Made by a program: the position numbers and the translations under genes
The notes under the pieces: generated by a model
What the model saw: the letters and a program-made list of their open reading frames with translations, nothing else
Database searches by the model: none
Told to the model about the DNA's origin: nothing
In this document: piece after piece, positions 55,393 through 64,000 of the stretch
How positions within the stretch are numbered: position 1 is the first letter of the stretch
Layout of the letters: every line of letters begins with the position of its first letter
Source: Xenoacremonium recifei
Taxonomy: Eukaryota > Ascomycota > Sordariomycetes > Hypocreales > Nectriaceae
DNA length: 64,000 nucleotides
Direction: 5' to 3'
Assembly: GCA_012184525.1 (NCBI GenBank)
Contig: WOFQ01000009.1
Location: forward strand, 496,001-560,000

Positions 55393-57803
55393 TCATTCGT
55401 CGACACGAAATTGGCGGCTGGCCCCTTCAAATGCTCTGACACGACCCCGCACGGGTTTAGCATCGCCGAAATATCGTAGTCGATATTGTCCTGGCTGCGC
55501 CCAATCCTCGATTGACCAAACAATGTCGACTTCGCTGGTCCCCAAGAGTTTATTTGTCCTTCGCCAGTGAAAGGTCAAACTCCAATCAGAGTCATCTCGC
55601 ACTGTCTTCCACATATTCCCAATAGTATCTTGCATCTCAACTGCTGCGTAAGTCTGTTCTAACCGGAGATCATTCCTGGGGTTAGCACCAACAAATGTTG
55701 CCTTTACCGTTTCGCCTCTTTGGTAAACCTTTCCCGCGTCTTTCTTGACATCGCCGAAGTTCCGAAACACAGGCTTCCCATCATACACCACTCCAGGTAT
55801 GAAACTCCACGAGCGATTACTGTTGTCAGGTGGAAGCGGCCCAGGCTCATGTGAACTCGTATCTGTGATATTCCGACTGCCGAGAAAAGGAAGGAGCCTC
55901 GAGCTCTGGTGTATGTACGCTTCCAGGGTATGGGGCCCGTAAAGGGTCGATGCTCCTTCGTATCGTTGAACGCTTTTTTAATTAGCATGCCATCACAAGA
56001 ATTTGCCCTTCCGATTTACCTGTATTCTTCTTCTGTGGTGATGTAATGAGCATAAGTATTCGCGGGACCCCCAAGAACCACGATGGGATCCTCGCTCAGT
56101 TCATCCTTGAAAAGACATGCAGCTTCCTTTTCAATGGCTTGTTTCCATCGCCGGCCAGCCATCGTGGTTGCTTCCCCCGGACTGACGATAATCACTAGTT
56201 GCCCGACTCTGAAGAGTTGGATGTCGACAATATTGGGTGCCCATTCGTACGGTTTGTGAACCTCGCCAACATCTAGTAAAATTGGCTTTGGGAACTGGCA
56301 AAGTATCTGATTCTTCTTCGGCTTCTTCAAGAACCGTGAAACCGCTTTCCATAGAGGAGATGTATTTTTTGGATTGGAGCCGTGCTGTGTGAAGTTGAAG
56401 GCTCCTGGCCCGTCAGAAGTACCCGCAGCAAAAGAATAGCCCAATGCGGCCGGACATGTCGTTGCGGTCGAGCCATTTTGCAGCGTGAAGTCGAAGTTGG
56501 ACATGTCGTGAAAGGTGTGCACTGCTTTGACCACAGGGCCCTTTACTTTGTGAGGCTTCTCACGTAGAGAATCGAAGATGCCGAGAGCCCCTTTGAACTG
56601 TCGCCTCCCGATCTCAAGGCATGAGGCGGCACCATTGTCTTTGACTCGGAACATTGGGCCTCTTCCACGGCAGTGCTGGCTTTTACCATCACTGCAGGTG
56701 CTGGTCTTAAAGTTACACTCTTCCCCTGAGCCGTCTTCGCACCAAGCTCCTAATACGTTTGGGCTAACGTCGCCCATGTTCGCCTGAGAGAAGCCTGCAA
56801 CAAAGTCCTTGGATACCTTTGGATCATTCGAGAACTTCATATACTTTTCGAATAAGTCAGCTGCTACACCTTTGTTATCGCCAGATATCAGAGTGTTGTT
56901 TCCTAACATGGAGGTTCCGTGGGTAGGGAACCAGGACAGAACCCCAATGTCGACCGCGTCCTCTGCTCTCTGGAACCTGAGCAAGGTCATCTCATTATCA
57001 ACCGAGCCGTCATCGTCGTCGCTCACGTTGTATCGAGATCTTTCCGACTTGGGGTTGGCCATGTATGCGAAGAGACTCCGGTTGATGCCTGCGCCGAAGA
57101 CCTTTGCCGTGCCAACGGTCAGGTAACCAGGCTGAAGGCTTTCATGTGCACGTTGAATAGACCGTAAGGCTCCATGGACAAGAGCATTGTAACTCTGTCG
57201 GTTGAATCCTTTGCTTGTGATTTGGGGGAGAAGGTAATTGAGCCAGGCTCCTGGACCAGAATGGGAATGCGTCCCTGTAACCGCTAAGTTATCGTGCCCA
57301 TACATGGAGTAGCTGGACCCCAAGTCTTGCAAACCAGATAGGATGCCATAACGAACTGCTGTATCTCCTGACTGTGTATCGAGGACAAGATAAATGAATC
57401 TGTCGGCAGGGTTGTCGATGCTGCCGACGATGAACGCTCTTGAATACAAACGCTGACGAAGACCGGTTCCAACTTGCTTGGGATCTGCATAGCCCATCAT
57501 GTTGATTTCCACAACAGGACCTGTGATATCGGCCTTTCCAACGCCGATAAAATACTGGCCACTTGAGCCTGCGCCTTCATCGCCCCAACTAAGTCTTCCA
57601 CCTGGCCGTCTCAAGTCATGCGATGTCGGCGCCAGATATTTCGCGTACCAATAGATGGGAAAGCAGACAATGATAAGGATTACCAGGGCGTTGCTTGTGT
57701 AATTATGAAGACGTGTTGCTCTCGACAGGCTGAGGGAGGGGTGGAAATACGCGGGGGGCTGTTGAGCAAGAAACGCTCTGGCCTCGCGATTCGTAGTCGG
57801 CAT
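55393..57803 (-). CDS. Neutral ceramidase
   Basis: Hydrolyses ceramide to sphingoid base and fatty acid. Exons 57803-56020 and 55972-55393 around a 47-nt intron give 787 aa, the size of fungal neutral ceramidases. The catalytic Ser lies in NMGDVSPN (about residue 347); zinc-binding HSH in TGTHSHSGPG (about 179-181) and His295 in WFPTHGTSM are present. The splice restores EEYSVQRYEGASTLYGPHTL, diagnostic of the family, and the C-terminal immunoglobulin-like domain follows. Instead of a cleavable signal at the extreme N-terminus, there are ~37 residues and then a hydrophobic segment (ALVILIIVCFPIYWYA), suggesting a signal anchor. Its 3' end is only 66 bp from that of the transcription factor. 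Confidence 0.94.
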
Positions 57804-59459
57804 GGCCACTTTGATGTGTTTCAAGCAGGATACTCAGGTTGCTGGGATGATGCCTGACGGTACTCTACAATGTCTCGATGAGATGCAATGGGAAGAATCT
57901 ACAGCTCCTTGGCCATGCACCTGCCAGCCTCACGTTGAGCGAGACGTCTCTCGCGCTTGCCCTTTCCAGCCAGACTCGTGATGCTGAGAGCTGCTTCCCA
58001 ATTTGGAGAGCTCTCTCACAGTGACGTACTGACTTCGACATCTCCAGACTAAGGTTCCTTGCCTTACCTAAATGAAAGGTCCTGCTGTCTGTTGGCAGTT
58101 GCGACCTGGTTATCGCAGTTGCAGGAGGGAAGGAACTCTTTGGGTGTTAGCTACCTGCCTTACCTGACATCCTCAGATCATGCAATGCTATCCCTTGACT
58201 TAACAACCTCGTCTCTCTCATCTCTGGCCTAGAGCCTACCATTCAACGGATAGCGCCGCGACGAAAACGTGCCGCCAAAAGAGGCATGTCATAGGTTGAC
58301 GGCTGCATCAGTACTTTGGCCATGGCGCCTGCGCATGGCTTCGAAGCCACCGACCAGCTAACCCCTCAGCTTCAGAACCAACCACCCTCCAAACGACGCG
58401 CCTTTCACATGGCAAACTGCATTGCCGGGGCTTTTTGCCAGCAATCCCACGTCAAGGGACAGGACCCTGAAAGATGTGAGGGTTTTTAAGGTTTCACGGT
58501 TTCCCACGGTCTCCCATGGGGCGGGCGAGCTCGCCAGACCGCCCCCTCAGTCGCGCAATCCGTCCCTCCAATTCCGCCCGCTTGACTACTCGCTATCGGC
58601 TCTGCTCCTCTAGTTCGCCCGAAGGCTAAAGCCCTGCAGCAGCATCGAAGAATCATCGATTCCAAACACGCAAATCTCCCCCACCCCCGCCCGGCGCCGG
58701 GATCGCGGAGACCGAGTCAGGCCGCATCCGGGCCACGGCGATAAAAGAGACGCAGCTCACTGCACGACATCTGCGGCCGAGCGTGCTTGTTGACCCGTCC
58801 ATCGATGCATATCTGAGATCCCCGCGACTCGATTACGTCCTCGACTCGGCGCTACCATCAGGCCTCATTTCGAATCCCTTGCGACCAAAGTGGAATGGCA
58901 GAGCTCGGAGCTTTGAGACCAGCTTCGGACCCCTTATCGCAATCCACTTGAAACCGCGCTTTTGTCCACATCGGGGAATGCTAGCTTTCGTCGCAATCGA
59001 GCGCACAACCAATTGTCCTCGTTCGGCTTACATCCGCCTTCCAGCTCCCTTTGCGTAAGCTATTCTTGTGTCTTGGCTCAACTTGCTCTTAAATCCCTAC
59101 GCCGCCGGTCCCTTCCAAGACCTCTTTTAAACCTCTTGTTTCGACTGGATGCCCCCGTAACCTGCCGAGTTACGCCCTCACATAATCGCGATCCTCTCAG
59201 TAATAAGGGATATACCTCCACAATCCGACATATCCGACTCCACTCACTGAGGCTGATTGATACCGCGTGCGTGAACGCCTGCACGAAAGAGACCCTGCAA
59301 AGCTTGACTATGTTGGAGGAAAGATAACGCCAGAAAGTTCCAAGGGAATAATTTGACTGGGCGTTGATACGGCCGAGAGCACGTGGTTGTGGCTCAACAC
59401 CTTGCGGCTCAATAAGAGGGATTTTGGCTGTTTCGTTCACGGAGCCTCAAAATCTCAAC
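57804..59459. other. 1.7-kb divergent spacer, no gene
   Basis: Between the ceramidase and the SIS-domain gene. CCTTACCT words at 58066 and 58159 belong to the recurring TACCTAAGG-like motifs of the window. A GATAAAAG near 58739 could be a TATA element for the SIS gene, giving a leader of several hundred nt with short upstream frames. Confidence 0.5.
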
Positions 59460-60695
59460 ATGGCAGGACAATGCGGTCATGCACCAGTACAGACAAGCGC
59501 TGTGGTAGTCCTCGGGGCTTCGCAATGTCCTGCTGTTCCACCGCCATCCCCGCCTTCGCCATCCATATCTACTCCTGAGAATGCGCCTTGCGAAAACATA
59601 GATCCCCTTAGTCTGGACAATGACGAGACTTGGCAAGACCGACAACTCAGAGAGCAACGGCTCACCGATGGGCTTCACGTCCTCAACACAGAAGCTCTCG
59701 CATTGAGGAACTTGACCAGATTATACGAAAACGATCAATTGGCACGAGATGGCTTTAGCAAGGCGGTTCACGCAATCACCAAACAGGAAACCACTCGAGG
59801 GAAATTGGTCATCATCGGCGTTGGGAAGTCGGGGCATATCGGACAGAAGTTGGTGGCCACATTTAAGAGCTTGGCTATCCACGCTGTCTTCCTTCATCCG
59901 ACGGAAGCTCTCCACGGAGACTTGGGCATCATTGGACCGCACGACACACTTATGTTCATCACGTTCTCTGGGAAGACGCAGGAACTCCTACTCATGCTTC
60001 CTCACCTCGACAGTTCCCTACCCATAATTCTGCTCACGTCGCATACAACTCGAGAGACATGTGAATTCTTCCGGTATCGGCCAAGCACGATCCTTCTTCC
60101 AGCTCCCATCTTGGAACCAGAGAAGGTATCGTTTGGTGTCTCAGCACCAACAACGTCGACAACCATGGCACTTGCTGTGGGCGACGCGCTGGCTATCGCA
60201 GCTTCGAAAGAACTACACGCTTGTGTCTCCTCAGTTTTCTCAAAGAACCACCCAGGGGGTGCCATTGGAGCGGCAGCGCGGCAACCGCAAATTATCAAGG
60301 ATCTCGCGCTGCCCTGGGATGAGATTCCTATCTCCCCAGGGCTGGGGAACGGAAGTTTGGGCGGCGACCTGCTTCGAGCAGGATACGAATCGGCAACGGG
60401 TTGGGTGAGAGTGGAGGACAAGATCGCATCCCCAAGCAAGATCCGGAGTCTGGAAACTCAAGACCTCATGCGGAAACTCGAGGATATCGACGGTCTTCTT
60501 GTATCCAAGGCTCAGATGCTTCCGATTCTCGCTGAGACGAGCATTCGACAAGCTCGAGATATCTTGCAGAATATGCAGTCGTCGCCGGTCGAGGACAACA
60601 TGCCGTGCGAGAAGGGTACCATCCTGGCGAGCATGGAAAAGGGCGAGATCACGGGTATTTTGGAGGTGGGAAGAGTTTTGGACGCAACCTCATAG
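59460..60695 (+). CDS. SIS-domain sugar-phosphate isomerase (KpsF/GutQ-like)
   Basis: Single exon, 411 aa. After a Pro/Ser-rich N-terminus (about 60 residues), the SIS domain shows GVGKSGHIGQKLVATFKS, LHPTEALHGDLGI, FSGKTQE (the SGxTxE phosphosugar loop), ALAVGDALAIA and HPGGAIG, the block order of bacterial arabinose-5-phosphate isomerases. The tandem CBS domains that follow in KpsD/KpsF-type bacterial enzymes are not recognisable in the C-terminal ~120 residues. Fungi do not make Kdo, so the substrate is probably another ketose/aldose phosphate; function is open. The start at 59460 (AACATGGCA) directly follows untranslated-looking sequence. Confidence 0.85.
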   Translation: MAGQCGHAPVQTSAVVVLGASQCPAVPPPSPPSPSISTPENAPCENIDPLSLDNDETWQDRQLREQRLTDGLHVLNTEALALRNLTRLYENDQLARDGFSKAVHAITKQETTRGKLVIIGVGKSGHIGQKLVATFKSLAIHAVFLHPTEALHGDLGIIGPHDTLMFITFSGKTQELLLMLPHLDSSLPIILLTSHTTRETCEFFRYRPSTILLPAPILEPEKVSFGVSAPTTSTTMALAVGDALAIAASKELHACVSSVFSKNHPGGAIGAAARQPQIIKDLALPWDEIPISPGLGNGSLGGDLLRAGYESATGWVRVEDKIASPSKIRSLETQDLMRKLEDIDGLLVSKAQMLPILAETSIRQARDILQNMQSSPVEDNMPCEKGTILASMEKGEITGILEVGRVLDATS

Positions 60696-63643
60696 CGGCG
60701 GCAAGTGACATTGAGCGATGTCAGTCGTGTGCGGGAACGTGTCTTGCTGGGTGGACTTTTTTTTCTTGCATAGACGGGCTATTCTAGGCCCAGTTAGCGA
60801 CTAGGGCATTGCTTTCGGCGTTTTGTTGATGCTTTCTTTTCGATAGACGGGGCGGACTTGTTCCGCTATGACATGAATCAACGGACTTACATGATTTATG
60901 GTTAAGCATGTTGTTCCCATGGAAATCCGTTTACGTACGTGAAAATGTTTCGGGCTCCCTGGTGGAGGATGATGGGTTTGCCGATTACATAAACGCTGGG
61001 AGCCCACGTGCTCTGGATGCTGACTGCGACTGGCTCACGACTTCGACCACCGCTAGTAGACGAGGTATGCAACATTTTGCTACTGCGGTTACATCGAGAA
61101 CATGCCATGACCCTGGGACACGCAAATCTTGTCCGTCTGGGGAGGCATGTGTCAAGCTAATCGCTGTCTCACCGCGGGTCCTGATTCTGCCGTGTCTGAG
61201 ATGGCCTGGATATCTGACTCGAGCTGGTAGTGTGATGTCTTGCCTTTCTGGGATGTTCTCTCCACCCGAGGACGAGCAGGGTCGTAGGAAACGAGGGGAT
61301 CCGAAGCGACCGGAAGTACAGGAGACAGGGTCTCGAGACTAGGTCGGGGCATTTGTCGAGGGGCCTTGCTAGCCTGAATGTGCCCCTTCCACGAATCGTC
61401 GTGAAGAATGCTAGGATGCAGGACTTGTCGAGACCATGATGGGGCCACAGAACACACCAGTATATGCACGTATGGGCGAAACGACGTGCATACGTAAGAG
61501 GGAAATCATGTACGTCGACGCTTTGGGAGTTGAGGAGTCGGAGTCCAACGCCCCGAACCTCCATCTTCGAGGCCCTGGTCAGGTTGAGGCTCAGATTCGC
61601 GGCCTCCGGATATGCCACTAGGCAGGGGTAACATGAGGACAATGCTTCTAGACCAGGATGGTCGCGTGACCAGTGAGAGTCTCGTCGAAATGGCCGAGTG
61701 TTGAAGATCTGGACTCGTGAACTGTTGCCGTGAGAAGGCAGGCGAAGCCATTGAGCCACAAGAGTTGATATAGAACTCTTACAAGTGACCAAGATACCTA
61801 AATTACTGTCAACACAAGTATTGAGATGACCTTCAACACTGCATTCAGTGTTAGGTTATTGTTGGCGTTGAGGTTTGAGCTTGGTAGACGTAAAAATTCT
61901 TCAACCTCGGATCCGCATGTGCTAACGAGAATAATAACAGATTGTCACGAGCCGGAGAAACGGATGTTGTGCATTGAAGCTGGTCTCTGCCGACGAATGA
62001 TATTCAAAGACATGAATAATCGGAATATTATTGATGTCGTATTGGAATACTTTTCGCTGCACCTTGGCCACTTCCCCTCACTGGTGACCCGGTCAGTAGG
62101 CAAGTGTCACGCGAGGCTAGTTGGAGATCGAGGCAAAAAGATGCATTTCTCCAGACCGAGCGCTGGATCTGGAAAAGAAGCAGATGGGTTCTTTGCCACG
62201 CGGAGACTTGTTTGTAGTCTAAAAGCGGGCTTCTGGTGAAGCTGCCGAGACGACGAAGGGCCTCGTCTACGGCGACAGTCCGGATATATCGGCCGTGGGC
62301 TGGGTCACGATGGGGGCATCTCAGAACCGCCTGCTCAATGGTCTTCTGCCGGACAAGATTTAATGCTCCGTAGCTGCAGCGGTATTCGTATGCCGACGTT
62401 GCGGACGAGGGTACAGTGACAATCCGCAGCATGAAGCGGAGAAGCAAACCCCGTCTTGCAGGCCGTGCGTCCTGCCCAACGAAGCCAGTTTGCGGGCCTG
62501 AGCGGTGGTGGAAATCGGGAAGCGGGCCGAACAGGTCCTTGCGTTGTTGAAGCCAACCATCGCGAGATGTTTGGTTGTGGTTGCCACTGATTAACCTCAG
62601 GCCTAAACACGGCGTTTGTTGGAGTCGAGCTTTTCCCTTGACGGTTGTCACTGGATGGCGGTGATGGGCTAGAAGCGGGCAGACTGGATCCATGCCCCTG
62701 CCCAGACCAAGGCTCTTTGGTTTTTCAAGGGCCCTGGTCCAGTCGCCGGCCCATGTGTATGTGGCTGGTATGGCGAAGGATTTTGACGGCAAACCAACGC
62801 AGATGGCGAGAGTCAGGGGGGTAGATTGCTGACCGTGCGCACGAGTCTGTGTCTTCAGCGAGAGCGGCGATGGTGGTGGCGGCGCTGGGCTTCGGCTGGG
62901 AATCAGTGATCCGGGAGGGGTCTTCTGTCGCGGCCAATTGGCAAGCCACCGACAAGGTGCATCCACTCGCCATGGCACTGGCAGATGGCGGAGGACGCCA
63001 AAGGCCAAAGTCGCAACGGCGCGGTGCGATGATGCACTGCCGGCAAGGGTTGCATTGATACTGGACAGCGGTTATGGAGATAAGGACTTGCAGAAGAACC
63101 GTCGCGCGCTGCGTGTGGGAATACGAGGAGATAGACTAGAGGGGAAGGCATGTTGAGATTGCACTGTAGAGCAGTAGCGGCATGATTGCTGCGCGTAAGA
63201 CCTGTCTGAGGTGTGGTGGTGACTGGGGAATTCGAGATAATCACGATAACAAGTCGACCTCAACAGACGGAGGGGGTGGAGCAGCCGCTGCAAACCTGAG
63301 GCATCCGTCGATACCTGGTCCTGGCGATAGCAAGAGCGCCCAGAACTGCCGATTGCGCCTTCCCGCGTATGTATTGCAGGTTGAGTCCCTCGCCAATTGA
63401 GTCCTTCTAGACCTGCGATCTCGCTCTTCCACCACGAGACTCTCGGGCAAACACCAACAGCAGCCTCTTCCTCTTCGCATACAAGGCTAGCGTTCCGTCC
63501 CTCCAACCCAGCGCGCTGGATCCATGGAACAGGGCCGACCAGAAGTTTTACCTCTGAGTCCCGGGGCGCTAGAACGACCCTGGCCTGGCCCCTACGTCCT
63601 GACTGGCCTCGCCCGCCGCGCAAACCCCTGTCCCAGACGCCGA

Positions 63644-63659
63644 CCCCCCCCCCCCCCCC
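63644..63659. repeat. Poly-C tract (16 bp)
   Basis: Sixteen consecutive C residues about 95 bp upstream of a TATAAA element. Homopolymers of this length are prone to sequencing error and slippage. Confidence 0.9.
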
Positions 63660-63752
63660 AACATGCGACTCCACCGTCCTCTGGAGCTGAAGAGCGGCGA
63701 TTTTCCATGGAGGCAGCTGTTAGCGGGCCTGGAGCGACGGGGATGGGATCCA

Positions 63753-63758
63753 TATAAA
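63753..63758 (+). promoter_or_regulatory. TATA box of a gene starting beyond the window
   Basis: TATAAA in CCATATAAACG. No complete coding region follows before the window ends. Confidence 0.4.
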
Positions 63759-64000
63759 CGATACAAGATGCCCGTCGGCCTTGCCTCCAGCCCAGCGACT
63801 GTTCGGACTTCTGAGCCTCTGACTCTTCTCACTCTCTGGATTCTGGACTACGAAATCAGACATAGCATCGTCTGCCTCTGCAGTACTACCACAGCCGTGC
63901 CAGTGCTGTGCCAATTCTTGACACTCGCGCACGCATCGACAAAACAACACTCGCTCCGCGTCCTCCGTGCTCGCCGCCCGCCTACCACAGCGGACATTCC

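Larger units (their letters stand above)
60696..64000. other. 3.3-kb terminal region without a supported gene
   Basis: Many overlapping frames on both strands, the longest 326 codons at 62028-63008 on the minus strand, none with recognisable domains or splice structure. The right end looks like a promoter: a poly-C run, then TATAAA at 63753-63758. A frame opening with the ATG at 63768 runs off the window, but it lies too close to the TATA box to be a usual start, so a gene probably begins beyond 64000. Confidence 0.45.

Noticed and set aside
61711..61758. tRNA-like sequence on the minus strand (TGGCTCAATGG A-box-like and AGTTCACGAGTCC B-box-like words)
   Set aside because: The boxes are too close, the T loop would be two bases too long and no acceptor stem pairs. 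A tRNAscan run would settle it.
62028..63008. 326-codon open frame on the minus strand
   Set aside because: No recognisable motif, Arg/Pro/Ser-rich throughout as expected of chance frames in GC-rich DNA; overlapping frames exist in the other phases. RNA-seq or an orthologue would be needed to revive it.
63768..64000. Open frame from ATG 63768 running off the window
   Set aside because: The ATG is only ~10 bp after a TATAAA, so it would lie upstream of or at the transcription start; more likely leader sequence of a gene outside the window.

Overview
The window is nuclear DNA of a filamentous ascomycete (Pezizomycotina, most likely Sordariomycetes and perhaps Hypocreales). The evidence is many short GT-AG introns of about 47-180 nt with CTAAC/CTGAC-type branch sites, a Zn2Cys6 regulator next to MFS pumps, an NCS1 permease, a Thr/Ser-rich secreted protease, and long GC-rich intergenic stretches. 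The genus call is an inference. I rebuilt all exon structures by hand from splice signals, reading phase and family similarity. I saw no convincing tRNA, rRNA, CRISPR array or intact transposon.

Layout. 0-8.6 kb is housekeeping: mitochondrial malonyl-CoA:ACP transacylase, AP-3 mu subunit, a small DMAC1/DUF4536-like membrane protein, exosome subunit RRP4, and a membrane-anchored fatty aldehyde dehydrogenase. At 11.1-14.8 kb lies a very unusual secreted subtilisin with a mucin-like N-terminus and a run of 52 glycines. A degenerate Ras-like GTPase follows. 18.2-24.8 kb is an accessory-looking module flanked by AT-rich gene-empty DNA: a DHA1-type MFS transporter, a nine-exon NCS1 permease, and a divergently transcribed PhyH-type Fe(II)/2-oxoglutarate dioxygenase. 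The permease and dioxygenase share a promoter dense in GATA-factor sites.

25.8-42.3 kb returns to conserved genes: mitoribosomal mS35/RSM24, ALG13, the AIP1 WD40 protein, a CFEM-like GPI-type cell-wall protein, an AHC1-like C2H2 protein, an Alba-domain protein, VTC1 and a Tctex-1 dynein light chain. Gene-poor low-complexity DNA separates several of them. 42.3-46 kb is gene-empty and is followed by an F-box protein and a GT31-like Golgi glycosyltransferase.

50.9-57.8 kb holds a second candidate module: a DHA2 MFS exporter, a divergent Zn2Cys6 regulator and a neutral ceramidase. The exporter-regulator promoter contains a perfect CGG/CCG-type palindrome. The window ends with a SIS-domain sugar-phosphate isomerase and about 3.3 kb without a supported gene.

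Functionally, the two accessory modules (nitrogen-type control of permease plus dioxygenase; exporter plus its probable regulator) and the mucin-like protease are the parts most worth following up.
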